NCBI GenBank assembly: GCA_033239525.1
Contig: BSYO01000004.1
Coordinates: forward strand, 14,608,037 to 14,672,036
Source: Nepenthes gracilis
Taxonomy: Eukaryota > Streptophyta > Magnoliopsida > Caryophyllales > Nepenthaceae
DNA length: 64,000 bases
Reading direction: 5' to 3'
Positions 1-11,874 of the stretch are shown here, one piece after another. How positions within the stretch are numbered: position 1 is the stretch's first letter; every line of letters begins with the position of its first letter. The translations under genes and the position numbers were made by a program. The notes under the pieces were generated by a model. It searched no databases and was not told the origin of the DNA. It worked only from the letters and a program-made list of their open reading frames with translations.

Positions 1-700
1 ACTCCAGTCTAGCGGGATATGGCTTAGATTATGTGATTTAAAAAATCATTTTCTCAATTGACCACTCTGTTAGCTAGTAAGGCCTATTAGCGCTGATTCC
101 TCAAGAAAAGAAAGTGAGAATCAGTATAAGAATAAAGTAAAGAATGATAAATGCATTAGGAAAAATGTTTATTCCATTGCATTTCATTGTATCCGATTCC
201 TATTCCTTATGATAATGTAATTTCAGTATAAATGTACATATCTTTGTATATTAAGTACTTTATTGAGTATTTGTCTCACTCTCTTACTATTTTTCTAACT
301 CCTAATATGGTGAGTACGAGTTGGTATCTAGTGATCAGGATTGAAGTCAGAATGGTTTAAGCTTATGTGTTTATGTATTTTGATGAAATTGTAATGGATA
401 TATGGAATATTGTAGTTGATCTTGTAATAAAATGAATGAGACTTTGGTATTACTTATTGGTTATGCTTCTGCTATTCATTATTATGGTCATTATTTATAC
501 TTCTGCAAAAATTTTATAGTAATAATTTTGGTACCTAGTGGCATCTCTGAAGAATCCAATGCCATATTCTATTCATATAGGGTTGGAGCCATTTGATATG
601 GCAATCATATGAATCCTATGTATGATGGTTATATATTTTATGGATATTTATATATATTGTATGATGTCGCATTAAGTGTATAAGATGACGTGGGATGTCA
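1..700 (+). repeat. D 5' LTR, 3' portion only (starts before the window)
   Basis: This is the downstream part of a long LTR. It includes a hairpin block near 25-55, an exon-like segment at 309-344, an AATAAA at about 428 and the conserved GGCATCTCT block near 540. It ends at GATGTCA, directly before a primer binding site. The right-hand copy 56425-57110 aligns throughout with scattered substitutions. Confidence 0.75.
309..344 (+). other. LTR microexon-like ORF, copy in D 5' LTR (GEYELVSSDQD, stop)
   Basis: Reading from 309 gives GEYELVSSDQD then TGA. It aligns with the acidic tail found in the other LTRs of this window (type DExxELIPDExE then stop), with D to G at position 1. A pyrimidine-rich stretch (TTTTTCTAACTCCT) precedes it, but the usual AG is degraded to ATG. 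Confidence 0.5.
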
Positions 701-704
701 TTGG

Positions 705-715
705 TGGTATCAGAG
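705..715 (+). promoter_or_regulatory. Primer binding site of D (initiator tRNA-Met type)
   Basis: TGGTATCAGAG, the usual complement of the 3' end of plant initiator tRNA-Met, lies 4 bases after the LTR end at 700. It is an exact 11-base match to the motif seen in L and, decayed, in A, B and G. Confidence 0.8.
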
Positions 716-1645
716 AAAAGAGATACTTTAGGATTGATTGATCTTGTGCGGAAGCTTAGGTTAAGTAACCGTAGACAAAGTTTGGGCTATTAGCTATAGT
801 TAGAAAAATTTGTTGTTGACTCCGGTGGTGGCCTAAGGATAAATAGTTGTCAAATATATTTTGATCTAATTGAAATATTAAATATCTCTACTAGCAGGAA
901 TGTAGGAGTGGTAGACAAGTGAAGAAGCCCACTATTCTAGTCAAGGTGTTCATACAAATTTATAGCCAACACAAAATGTAATGGAAGGTACAATTTTTAA
1001 AATTTGACATATCGGTATATTTATTATTTGGGAATTTGAAATCTATACCTTCCTCTATAGATTATTTGTTAATTCAAGGATTAGGCCTTGTACTAGATGT
1101 AATAATATTATGGCATTTTTTGGTTATGAATATTATGCATCCTAGGTGTTCGGTTTGGATCAAGAGATATGATCAAGGATTTTTGTGGCATACCAATGTT
1201 GAGGTGATATTACGGAGGTGATTTGGATAAGATGATATTAAGGGAGTAATTTGATTTATGTGACATTAAGGAATGATTTGGTCTATGAATCAATATAGAT
1301 TGATCGATAAGAATAATTTAACTTATAATGTAAACTATGAACTTCAATTATAATAAAGACAAGTCAATTGAGAGAGGTGTTATTTGGTGTATGTGACCAC
1401 ATTATGAAATTGTTGAGGTTATAAAGGATTCTCTAACTATGTGGAAATTTGAGGATATTCTTAGTAACTTAAAAATATTATTGAAATTATTAATACTAAT
1501 TTTAGGAATCACATATCAAATTAGGGGGGTACCGGCCAAATGCCGTACCATAAAATATTTTAGTACCTTGGGATATGTAACAAAGTATTCTATGGATTAT
1601 TGAAATTGAAATTACCTTGCATAAAAGAAAGAAATTCTCATCTAC
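716..1645 (+). other. D internal region, left part; no coding sequence
   Basis: The first 50 bases repeat the leader block found after other primer sites (GAGATACTTTAGGATTGAT, then GCGGAAGCTTAGG). The rest is AT-rich with no gag or pol motif in any frame. The only ORF of 61 codons (1036-1221) has no recognisable domain and is probably chance. Confidence 0.5.
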
Positions 1646-2116
1646 TGTAACAAAACGGGTCATTATCTTCTAATGACTTTCGTCAGTTGTCATATTTAAC
1701 CAAATGAAACTAATATGCTTTTGTTTATAAACATATAAATTAATTTATACAGAAAATTAAACAGAGTCTCCGTTGGATATAGGTAAAAACCATACATATA
1801 ACCTGAATAATGACCATGTACAAGACATATATATATATATATCCACAGACCTCAAAATTTCAACCACAACACATACATAGAATCACAATCAAATGCCATT
1901 TCATTTATAGCTCCAATACAGTAATCTCAACTACCATATTGGATCTATTGAGAGATGTCATCTAGAAACCTGAACAAAATCCAACATTATACCTGTGGAA
2001 GCATAACTATATCCATAAACATCTTGCGGAAGCATACAATACCATAGTAATATACAATATGCCATAATAAAAACATTTATCAAACTATTTATTATTTACA
2101 TTCATAATACATCAAC
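1646..2116 (-). repeat. F LTR, left segment (LTR 3' end)
   Basis: It starts TGTAACAAAACGGGTCATTA, which aligns with the same end of LTRs A and K (TGTGACGGACCAGATTAT). It also holds the GATGTCATCTAG block and a GCGGAAGCATA motif. Its last 5 bases (TCAAC, 2112-2116) are the left target duplication of B. Confidence 0.65.
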
Positions 2117-2460
2117 TGTGAGGTCCGAGTTCTCAAAATATACTAAATCATGGTAATTAAGTTAATATAATTAAGTTTAGGATAAATGAATTAAGGAAAT
2201 TTGGAGATAAATCTCGGCTGAAGGAAAAATAGGAGCGGCGCTCGATGCACGCTAGAGCATTGAGTGGCGCCAATTTGCCAAACGTGGCACCCGAGCAGCG
2301 CCCGAGTTGCCACCCAGGTGGGTTTAGTAGAATTAATCGCCCAAAGGGTGCTTGATGAGCGCTCAAGGCAACACCACGACAGAATGTGGGTGCCCGAAGG
2401 ACGCCTGACTAGCGCTCGAGTGCCAGTCACATTTTCAATCCACCGACTTTGATTTTTGTT

Positions 2461-2468
2461 TATAAAAA
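2461..2468 (+). promoter_or_regulatory. TATA box of B 5' LTR
   Basis: TATAAAAA follows the GC-rich CTCGAG-like array and precedes a purine-rich leader (GGAAAGGGGAGAGGG). The same order occurs in most LTRs in the window. Confidence 0.6.
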
Positions 2469-2600
2469 GGAAAGGGGAGAGGGTTTTGGGGTCACACAAG
2501 AGCAAAAGCATGAAGGAGGAAGAGAGGAAAAGAGAAAGAGTAGGGACTCTTCGTCAATTTCGGTCCAATAAGAGTAAGAAAAACGGTTAATCGGGCTAAG

Positions 2601-2606
2601 GTAAGT
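2601..2606 (+). other. Putative splice donor in B 5' LTR
   Basis: GGCTAAG|GTAAGTGTACC is a near-perfect plant 5' splice site. The equivalent site is GTAAGT or GCAAGT in the other LTRs. The matching acceptor would be at 3588, giving an intron of about 1 kb. Confidence 0.5.
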
Positions 2607-3587
2607 GTACCTCCAACTTTGTTTTCATTTTTATCGCTCTTTGACATCTCCATTTTGATATTTATATTCTAAAACCCTCATCCCATAAGCTTTGTCACAA
2701 ATAATGTATGATTCTCATAATTTCTTTGTTAGATTTTGTATTTTTATATGATTATTATGAATTGTGGCTTTGATTTTGTTGTTTGGCTTATGTTTTGCAT
2801 TTGTTTTATGTCCGAATGGTTTGCTTTAAACCCTAGCTTAAAAATTTGAGGATGTTTGGTTCCGAACTTTTGAGAAATATGATGAAAAGGTTATTTGATC
2901 TATTGATAAGCTTGTTGGATGATTTTTATTTAAAATTTTGAAAAAGGGATTACATTGCTGGACTTTTTGGAAGTATTCAGAACTATTTGAAGGATTATTT
3001 GTAAGAGTTTGATTTGGCCTTTGAGGCATGATGAGTTAAGATTAAGGAAATAAGAACAAGTATACCTTCAATTAAGTAAATCAGTAAGAAATCAAACCTA
3101 GGACTATCGTACAGTCACGTAAGGTTCTTCGGCATGCCTTAGAACGTTACAGTGATAATCGAGGATAGCTCTATCCATAGAGTAATACGCGGTCTGCCTC
3201 TCGTTGAGGCGTTAAATTGAGAGGGTAGAGATTTTTGAACATTGAACTATGGACATTGAAAACTTATTGAACATTGGCCTTGGATTGTGTGGAGTTAACA
3301 AAATCTATACTCGATTATTCGCTTCCTCGGCTAGTATGGTCTACTAGTTTGGGTCTATTTAGATAATAAAGTTGGATTTAAAGAGCCACTGATGTTTGAA
3401 ATTGACTTATGGCTTCTGACATGCTTTCATGACGATTAATGCTTTCTCACATTTTATGTGCCTTATGTTCTTTGATAAGCCCCATAGCTTTTACTCTATT
3501 GTAAGCATGTTTTGGATGAAAATTTCATCTACTTGCTTTTATGGTACCTTGTTGGGTTTTGACTCACTCTTCTATTTTTTCCCTTTA

Positions 3588-3626
3588 GATGAGACTGTAG
3601 AGCTATTACCCGATGAGAACGAGTAA
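3588..3626 (+). other. LTR microexon in B 5' LTR (DETVELLPDENE, stop)
   Basis: After TTTTTTCCCTTTAG the frame beginning with the G reads DETVELLPDENE then TAA. The B 3' LTR copy (25115-25153) differs by one residue (N for D). Confidence 0.65.
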
Positions 3627-4154
3627 AGAAAGCTAAAGACGTTTTGAGAAGATCTGAAGTCCCTTGAAGAACCTTTGGAGTCTAATAATAGTGAATGTAA
3701 ATGCTATATTTTGTGAAAGGAAATCGTATATAAATAGTCATTGCACGTCTTGTGTTTTGTTGGAGCAATGTATAATTTTTGCTTCCGTAGATTGATTTAT
3801 GGTTGTAGTTGCTTCTGCATTATTTTTTATGTTTAGATTTATTTTGATCCTAGATGGCATTTCTCTTAGATCCAATACAGTACCTAGAAGTACTGTGTTG
3901 GAGTTAAGGATGATATGACGTTTGTTGATCCTGTGAATGTGTTGTGAATGTATAGTGGATTTAATTTTGAAGATTGTATATGTATATGTCTTGCGCAGGT
4001 TGTGTTTATTCAAGATGTTTGTATGATTTTTGGCCCATTTCTAGGGGGAACTCTACTCAATTTTCTGTAGAAATTTCATGTAAGTTAATCATGGGCATTA
4101 GTTGGTATGATTATTGACGGAGGTTATTAGAAAAAAATAACCCGTTCTGTCGCA

Positions 4155-4593
4155 AATGCTATTAGAGAAAGAGATGCCTTAGGTTTGATTTGAATCGTAT
4201 GCGGAAGCTTAGAATTAGTCAAGATTGATCAAATAAGTAGATTTAGGTGTAGGATGATTAAGCTTGATCAAAAAGCTTGAGATTTCCTAGTTGTATCTTT
4301 GCGTTAGAACTAAGTTGGGATTTGGTGTCTAAGCTTATTGACAACGATTTTTGGCCTAGGGTAACCGACCTTAGTTTATAGTTTAGGTTTGATCTACTCT
4401 AGTAGAGGGTTTTCAGGTTAGTAAGTCATTAGAAGGGTGTGCTTGGGTTAACCTATCAAGTATGACGGAAAAAATAGAATTGATGACTCAAGGTCAATGT
4501 AACTTGGAGCGAATTTCTGGTGTAGTGAAATTTAGAAGGTCGTTGCGTGGTCAATTTAGTAGTGATAGAGTACTTGAAGTTTTTGAAGCCATA
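4155..4593 (+). other. B internal leader with decayed primer site
   Basis: TGCTATTAGAG at 4157-4167 aligns with the TGGTATCAGAG primer site with three differences. It is followed by the shared leader block (GAGATGCCTTAGG, then GCGGAAGCTTAGAATTAG). The rest is untranslated leader, interrupted by A at CCATA (4589-4593) and resumed at 14466. Confidence 0.65.
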
Positions 4594-5115
4594 TGTGACG
4601 GACCAGATTATTTTTTTTAAATAACCTCCATCAAGGATAAAATAAACTAGAATTCCTAATTAAAAATTATTATATTATGTAAAAAATTGGGCAGAGTTCC
4701 ATTTGTAAATCGAGCATTTGCCAAAAATACAAACACCTACAAAACAACTCTACACAACAATCTACAATCATCCACAAAACAACAAGTCTTATTGTTCAAT
4801 ACTCTACACAGGATCTAATCGCCGTATTAGATGAGACGGCGCCGACATCATAACTCTAGTATAATGCCCGTGGGGAAGGATGCCAACCAGAAACCTCGAT
4901 CATAGCCACAATAAGAAGAACCTGTGGAAGCATAAAAGAAACAACAATATACAGCGAAACTAATTCATCATTCACCCATGCTAAACATCATATATCATCA
5001 CCATATATGTTTTACACATTTCACAAAATATGGCCGAAATTCCTGTTTCATATACAAAAACAGCTAAGTCCTGTGCCCTACGTCCAATACCAGCTATCTA
5101 TCGCACCTCTATGTT

Positions 5116-5151
5116 CTACTCTGACTCGTCGGGCATCAATGTGTTATTATC
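5116..5151 (-). other. LTR microexon in A 3' LTR (DNNTLMPDESE, stop)
   Basis: On the minus strand TTTCAG is followed by a frame reading DNNTLMPDESE then TAG. The A 5' LTR copy (about 12388-12422) has lost two bases and is out of frame after DKNTLMP. Confidence 0.6.
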
Positions 5152-5448
5152 TGAAAGACACATATATAACAAGGGTGAGCGTACAGCCCAGCAAATAAAA
5201 TCATACACTACTAACTACAGCAATATACAGGAAAAACAGTAACTGGGTCGGGGAATCATATAATTTGGATAAGAAAGTATGTGAGGAGAGGGAGCATCGG
5301 GAATCATTTAGTTCACATGTTTGTTCTGGTTATGCTCATTCACTTTCATTACTTTCATCAATATTCGCGGACCTGAGTTAGTAGGTCGTACTAACCAACG
5401 ATGTGAGAGGACGAGGAAAGGAATGTATCTGCCACACATTCTAAGGCC

Positions 5449-5580
5449 GGCTACATTTTAGGTCTGCAGCACTCGACCATTGGCCTCATTTTAGGTCTGT
5501 ATCACTTGACCATCGGCTGCATTTTAGGCCCACAGCACTCGGCCATCGGCTGCATTTTAGGCCTGCAGCACTCGGCCATC
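5449..5580 (-). repeat. 35 bp tandem repeat in A 3' LTR
   Basis: Four imperfect units of about 33-35 bases, each holding CATTTTAGGCCTGCAGCACT and CGGCCATCGGCTG. Four units also occur in the other A LTR, two in K and about two in M. Confidence 0.85.
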
Positions 5581-7145
5581 TCAATCGCCCCATATCCGCC
5601 GGGAACCAGGGCAATTCTCGTTCTTTCACAGAAGCATCCTAAAGCGTACCTTACACACCACCCGCCCCCAAGAGCGGTCGGAGTATTCCTTGGGTTCCCA
5701 CCGTGATGTACACCGTAAGCTAAAGGATACTATACCTATGATTCGTGGTCCTAGTTTCAAGATTAGTTTTAATCCTTGAAGGGGAATCCACCATGGCCAT
5801 ACATATTCTCAAACCAGAAAATCACATTCCCATCACATGTCTCCAACCGGGAGACCAAATCCATCACTTCACATTTTGTGGATTCCCTTCCATTTACTCA
5901 TTCAGTTCCTTTCTTTCATTTGGAGCTTAGATCTTTCAACTCGTAAGAGAGCCTGATTACACTTACCTCCGTGGGTCAAACACCACCTTAGAAGCCCCTA
6001 GGATGCATTCCCCTCACTCCCAGTGCACAATTACACATTTTAGAGCTTACGATTTAACATAACATTCATTCATACGTTCCATTACAATTGAAGAGAGCTA
6101 AAACATGTATACTTACCTTCCAATTTCGGAGGAACATTGTTAGGCCACTTTTAGAGGGCTCGGACGCCGCGAACGGGTAAAATTTTACGGAATCGGTCAT
6201 TTGGTCAACACGTACATACTTTTGGGATGTGGGGATGCATATTCTAGAGTCAATTCAACATTTTATGAAGGTAAAAATATGTAATTTCCACTTTATGTCT
6301 CGGGTGAACAGTGTTGACGCCCGATTAGAGGGCTCGGACGCCGCGAATGGGTCAAGACGTGCGAAATCGATCGTGTGGCCGACGTAGATACACATTTGGG
6401 ACGTGGGGATTCACATTTTGGGGTCAATTTAACGAAACGAGGGCCGAAAACAAGAAACCCCCAATTTTTCGTAGGTTAGGGTTTGACGATACTCCACCGA
6501 TCAGATCGATGAGTAAATCGGATAATAAATTATACAATTCTTGGTCTCAAGTCACAGGTAAACCATTTTCCATGGTTCGGGTGGGTATCGAGATGAAAAT
6601 ACCCGACAATAACCGAAAAATATCGAAAGAGGAAAGTTAGTGGGTATGCAAATGCTTGCCTCGACGCGTGCTTTCATTTTCGTAACTAGCTCCCGAGCAG
6701 ATTTGGACTCTACGGCTCGATTTCCTCCTTTCTCACTCTAAAATCGACGCTCTTCCAGTCTCCTCCTTTCCAAAAATCCTCTGGAAAATGAAAAAGATGA
6801 AGAAATGCGAAGCAGGTCATGTTTTTATACCTGTCGGGGCGCTTGAGCGCCGGGCTAGAGAGCAGCGAGCACGCCCTCGCTGCCGGCCCACGCTTGACTG
6901 TGCACAGGCACTCAGCAGGCGGGGGAGCTATGCGGGCAGTAGGTGCCTATTGCTTGCGCCACTGCTTTTTGTGCTCGAGCCTATGCTCAAGCGCACAGTA
7001 GACGCAGGCTGCTGGCAGCATTTCAGCAAATTTTTAACCTAATATTCCTCCCGATACGCATACATATACATTCAATAGGTCTAGTATTTATTATTATCAC
7101 GTTGATTTTCTTGTATTTAATATATTTTTAGACCGTAACCTCACA

Positions 7146-7160
7146 ACTCTCCCCCACTTA
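7146..7160 (-). promoter_or_regulatory. Polypurine tract of A
   Basis: On the minus strand TAAGTGGGGGAGAGT abuts the TGTGAGG start of the 3' LTR. The related tracts of G (AAGTGGGGGAAAG) and L (AAGTAGGGGAGAT) sit at the same place. Confidence 0.85.
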
Positions 7161-7205
7161 TAGAAATTTCATCCCGAAATTTAACGAATCCAAAACTTGA
7201 ATAAG

Positions 7206-10200
7206 CTACATACCTTGGAATAGATGGGGATACTTTTCCCGGATTCCGTCCTGTCTTTCCCAGGTCGCGTCCTCGCGGGAGTGATTTCTCCATAAAACTT
7301 TCACGAGAGGAATCGTCTTGGAGCACAAAATTTGGTCCTTCCGGTCTAAGATCTCCACCGGTTCCTCTACATAAGCCAAATCCTCATCGATAGCCAAAGA
7401 ACCATAATCAATCACGTGGGATGGATCATACACACACTTCGTCAACATGGAAATATAGAAGACGTTGTGCATCTCGGCCAAACGGGGTGGCAAAGCTAGA
7501 CGGTAAGCCACCTCGCCAACTCGCTCAAGAACCTCAAATGGTCCAATGAAACGCGCCTTCAATTTCCCCTTTATGCGAAACCTGGAAATCCCTTTCCACG
7601 GTGAGACCTTAAGGAAGACGAAATCTCTAACCTCGAATCTGAGCTTGGACCTCCTTTTATCAGCATAACTCTTCTGTCGGCTCTAGGTGACCTTCAATTT
7701 TTTCACAACCACCGCTATCTTTTCCGACGTCTCTTGAATAACATCTAGGCCCAACAACCGCCTATCCCCGGTCTCATCCCAATGGATGGGAGATTGACAC
7801 TTCATACCATAAAGTGCCTCGAAGGGAGCCATTCTGATACTCGCTTCGAAACTGTTGTTATAAGCGAACTCGGCCAGCACTAGAAAATCATCCCAATTTC
7901 CATGGAACTCCAATATCGAAGCCCGAAGCATATCCTCAAGTATCTGGATCGTCTGCTCAGACTAGCCATCTGTCTGAGGATGATACGCCGTACTAAACTT
8001 CAGGTTCGTCCCTAACTCCCGATGCAAGCTCCCCTAAAATTTAGAGACGAACCGTGGATCGCGATCGGACACAATCGATGCCAGTACGCCATGCAATCTC
8101 ACAATCTCATTGGTGTACAACTATGCTCGATGATCGTGGGAGTACGTAGTCCAAATAGCTATAAAATGAGCAGACTTTGTCAATTGGTCAACAATGACCC
8201 AGATCGCATCATGATTCCTCGGAGTCCTAGGCAATCTTGACATGAAGTCCATCGAGATGTCCTCCCACTTCCAGCTGGGGATGGGTAGGGGTTGTAATAA
8301 TCCAGAAGGCTTTCTCCTCTCAGCCTTCAGCTGCTGACAAACGAGACATCGATTAATGAAAGCCATGATCTCTCTCCGCATGTTCCTCCACCAGAACATT
8401 TTCCTCAAATCCTGATACATCTTGTTTATACCAGGGTGAATCGTGTACTGAGTCCTGTGTGCCTCCTTCATTATTTCTTCTGTCAGTTCCTTAACATCTG
8501 ATACACACAATCGCTCTCGAAATCTCAAAACTCCATTGGCACGCACACTAAAATCAACTCGAGAGTCTCTGCTAAGATCCCCTACAATATCCATTAGAAA
8601 GGGGTCACTCACCTGCCCTTCCTTGATCCTCTGAAGAATCTCGGGTTCAACCTGCAGAAAGGATAACATCATCTGGTTACCCTTAGCATAGCGCTGGATA
8701 TGGCAAGACTTCAAACAGTCTAGCAACTCCATCTGCTTCATCTGCATGGTCGCCACCAAATAGGTCTGGTGACTTAAAGCATCCGCGACCACATTCGCTT
8801 TCCCCTGTCAATACTGAATCTTGCAATCGTAGTCTTTTAGAAACTTAATCCATCGCCACTGGCTCATATTTAGCTCCTTCTGCAGAACAAGTACTTGAGG
8901 CTCTTGTGGTCGGAGTACACCAGGAAGTCTCACCATATAGATAGTGTCTCCAGATTTTCAAAGCAAAAACCACCGCGGCCAACTCTAAGGCATGGGTCAG
9001 ATAGTTTTTCTCATGAGTCTTCAACTGTCGAGACTCATAAGCCACTACTTTTCCCCCTTGCATAAGAACACATCTGAGTTTCACTTTAGACATATCGTAA
9101 TACACCTCGAACCCACCGGAATTATCTGGAAGAGTTAGAATCGGGGCAGTTGTCAACCGATCCTTCAGCTCTTGGAAGCTTTTGTCACACTCCTTGGTCC
9201 AGGTGAAACTTACCTCCTTCTTTGTCAGACGAGTGAGGGGTAAGGCTATCCGAGAAATATTCTCCACAAAACGACAATAATAGCCAATCGTCCCCAAAAA
9301 GCTTCAAACTTCTGACATGGTCGTCGGCCAACTCCAATTGACCACCGCCTCAATTTTCTACGTGTCCTCTGAGATGCCTCCATGGGAAATTACATGCCCT
9401 AGGAACACCACCGTGTCAAGCCAAAACTCACACCTTTTCAACTTCGCGAACAACTGATGTTCCCGAAGAGTCTGCAGCACAATTCTCAGGTGCCCTTCAT
9501 GCTCGGCGCGATCCTTGGAGTAAATCAGAATATCATCAATGAAGACCACAACAAACTTATCCAAGAATGGATGGAAGACCCAGTTCATCAGGTTCATAAA
9601 CACGGCGGGAGCATTAGTCAACCCGAATGGCATCACCAAAAATTCATAATGACCATACATCGTTCGGAAAGCCATCTTTGCAATATCCTCCTGCTTAATA
9701 CGAAGCTGATGATATCCCGACTGAAGATCAATCTTGGAATACACTAAGGATCCCTGCAACTGATCAAAGAGGTCATCGATCCGCGGTAGAGGATACTTGT
9801 TCTTGATTGTAATTTTATTCAACTCACGGTAATCTATACATAACCTTAAGGCCCCATCCTTCTTTTTGACAAATAGGACTGGAGCACCCCATGGCGATAC
9901 ACTGGGTCTAATGAAACCCATATCAAGCAAGTCCTGCAGCTACTGTTTCAACTCCTTTAACTCAATAGGAGCCATGCGGTAGGGGACTTTCGATATGGGT
10001 GCCAATCTCGGTACGAGATCAATCCCGAATTCAATCTCACGATGTGGTGGCAGGGCGTACAACATGTCAAAAAACACGTCCTTGAATTCACACACCACCG
10101 GAATGTCCTTTACGGACAAATCCCGACTTTCCACCACACTAACATAATCCAAAAAGGCCTCACACCTGCTATTCAATAAATGGTGAACCTGTAGAGCCGA

Positions 10201-10640
10201 AATAAAACTAGATGGCTCCACTCTTCGAACTCCTTGAATATGGAAGGGTTCACAATCCGGAATAGCAAAGTCTACCCTTTTGTGGAAACAATCAATAGTG
10301 GCATGATACTTAGACAGCCAATTCATACCCAAGATAACATCAAAATCATGCATATCTAGAAGAATCAAATCAACGGCCAAAAGAAGTCCCTTCACCTCCA
10401 CAATACACCCTGGTAGGACACATCGGTCACAATAGAGGACCCCATGGGCGTGGATACAACCGAGGAAAATTCAAGGGTCACGGGGGAGGGTGCCATACAA
10501 CAAGCCAGCCGAGGGGAATAAAGGAGTGCGTGGACCCAGAGTCAAAAAGTACTGAGCAAGAAATACCATAAACTGGAAGTATACCTTCCACCACCTCATC
10601 TGATGCTCTAGCCTCGCTAGCAATCACTGCAAAAGCGTTA
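7206..10640 (-). pseudogene. pol: A pol: protease, reverse transcriptase, RNase H, integrase, chromodomain (inactive)
   Basis: Reading leftwards: protease LFDSGSTHSF (active DSG at 10535-10543) followed by two frameshifts; reverse transcriptase with [20 protein letters not shown], intact motif A ([11 protein letters not shown]) and [11 protein letters not shown] near 9520-9543; RNase H ([29 protein letters not shown]) with a frameshift near 8930; integrase zinc region (HPGINKMYQDLRK, CLVCQQLKAERRKP), core DFMSRLPRTPRNHD, then frameshifts and TDG-stop-SEQT; and a C-terminal chromodomain (EEPVEILDRKD, LVKVLWRNHSREDATWER, KYPHLF) ending at a stop at 7206-7208. Stops at 9940-9942 and 7962-7964 are TAG where relatives have Gln. 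The chromodomain and motif set fit the Tekay lineage. Confidence 0.92.
9358..9930 (-). pseudogene. A reverse transcriptase core
   Basis: A 190-residue open stretch from [20 protein letters not shown] through [20 protein letters not shown] to [11 protein letters not shown]. All expected Ty3 reverse transcriptase blocks are in order, including both catalytic aspartate motifs. It is cut from the linker upstream by the TAG at 9940-9942. Confidence 0.93.
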
Positions 10641-11634
10641 CCCTGCACCGCTGGCTTCGGAGCCCTAAACCTTGATGCCTAAGGGCACTCCCTGGCTCTA
10701 TGCCCCACTTGGCCACAAGTAAAGCATGCACCCATCAACCTGAGACACGGTCTACCCTCATGCATTCTCCCACAGTGCTGACATGAACCCACCGAAGCTT
10801 GAGCAGACGATGAAATCTGGACACTCCTCTAACCACTCTATCCAGAAACCGGCTGCCTCGGGTTTTTGTACGGTCTCCCCGAACTAGTCCCGGTGCTGGC
10901 ACTTGTCCCACTTTTACTAGCCGATCTCTTTCTGAAAAACTCTTCCTTGCATGCTCTTGTTCATAAATCAAAGCCCGATCCAACACATCAGTATAGGTGG
11001 CCAATTTAAGGGTTGCCAGCTGCTTGCGAATGTCATCTCGCAAGCCCATTAAGAACTTCCTGGTCCTCCTTTCTTCATCTTCGACCACATAAGGAGCAAA
11101 CTGTGACAACTCTAAAAACTTGGCGTCATACTTCGCCACTGTCCGGTTCCCTTGCCTTAGCTTGAGAAACTCCTCTTTCTGAACATGGAGGTTAGATGGA
11201 AAGTATTTCTCTAGAAATGCATCCTCAAACATCTTCCAGGTAATCTCAACCTCCGGTACCCCCAATGCTCTTTTCCTCATCTACCACCAATGGTGAGCCT
11301 CACCCTCCAGCCGGTAAGACGTGAACAGCACCCGGTCCTTTGCTGGGCATCAGATCACAACAAATACCCTCTTAAGGCCTTCCAACCACGAATCTGTCAT
11401 AAGTGGGTCAGGATCTCCCGTAAACACCGGCACTCGCTCCTGGACGAAGCGATCATAAGCAGATGGCTCCAGATTAATAGGAGCCTGAATAGGAGTGGGA
11501 ACGGGAACAGGGGCCAGTTGTCGCTGCTCCATATTCTCTATGATATTCGTGAGATGCCCCAATAAATTCAAATACTCGGCCTCTCGATCTCAGGGTGGCT
11601 CATCCCTTTGCGAACCTTGACGTCTAGGCGGCAT
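10641..11634 (-). pseudogene. gag: A gag: capsid and zinc knuckle (inactive)
   Basis: The likely start is ATG at 11634-11632 (MPPRRQGSQRDEPP), with TGA at codon 15 (11592-11590) where Arg is likely ancestral. It then reads EYLNLLGHLTNIIENMEQ and the retrotransposon gag core (WKMFEDAFLEKYFP, LRQGNRTVAKYDAKFLELSQ, FLMGLRDDIRKQL). A frameshift follows, then CX2CX4HX4C zinc knuckle CFTCGQVGHRAREC at 10684-10725, preceded by CQHCGRMHEGRPC. It would package element RNA into virus-like particles. Confidence 0.9.
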
Positions 11635-11860
11635 CGTCAACTTTAGAAGTCACCACTGAAAAAGAAATAACAAAGGTTGAGCCAAAGGTTTAACCGCCCC
11701 CAATGACATTACCAAACACGATAACACTTATGCAATTTAAAGAGAACATTCAAAATGAGGGTGTTTATTTATCCTAACTTTTCCACATTCACTCATTTGG
11801 CCCTAATCCATACTGTCCTAGGGTTTTGCATAAATTTAGATTCATCCTAAGACATCCCTT

Positions 11861-11871
11861 CTCTGATACTA
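11861..11871 (-). promoter_or_regulatory. Primer binding site of A (decayed)
   Basis: On the minus strand TAGTATCAGAG differs by one base from the initiator tRNA-Met primer site TGGTATCAGAG. It lies just inside the 5' LTR edge at 11875. The single N of the window (11874) falls between the two. Confidence 0.8.
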
Positions 11872-11874
11872 ACN

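Larger units (their letters stand above)
2117..4154 (+). repeat. B 5' LTR (2038 bp)
   Basis: It starts TGTGAGGTCCGAGTT and ends CTGTCGCA (ancestral TCACA). In order: array of CTCGAG/CCCGAGG-like motifs at 2228-2440, TATAAAAA at 2461, purine-rich leader, AAG|GTAAGTGTAC donor at 2601, hairpin block 3125-3360, CTCAC near 3563, pyrimidine tract, TTTAG acceptor at 3588, microexon 3588-3626 and the GATGGCATTTCTC block near 3853. The 3' LTR, once C and E are removed, aligns along its whole length. Confidence 0.9.
4594..7145 (-). repeat. A 3' LTR (2552 bp)
   Basis: On the minus strand it starts TGTGAGGTTACGG and ends CCGTCACA. In transcription order: CTCGAG-like array (6836-7015), TATAAAA (6822-6828), leader, CGAG|GCAAGC donor-like site near 6657, a segment with a 35 bp repeat (5449-5580) and a hairpin, the microexon (5116-5151) and the GATGCC block near 4879. 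LTR K and the other A LTR are the same family. Confidence 0.92.

Noticed and set aside
3429..3626. 65-codon ORF ending in DETVELLPDENE, read without splicing
   Set aside because: The part before the AG is conserved as bases but in different frames in other families (for example G), so only the last 12 codons look coding. The upstream part fits an intron end.
11874..11874. Single N at the A LTR/internal boundary
   Set aside because: Most likely an unresolved base; the flanking LTR end and primer site are readable and nothing else suggests a join.
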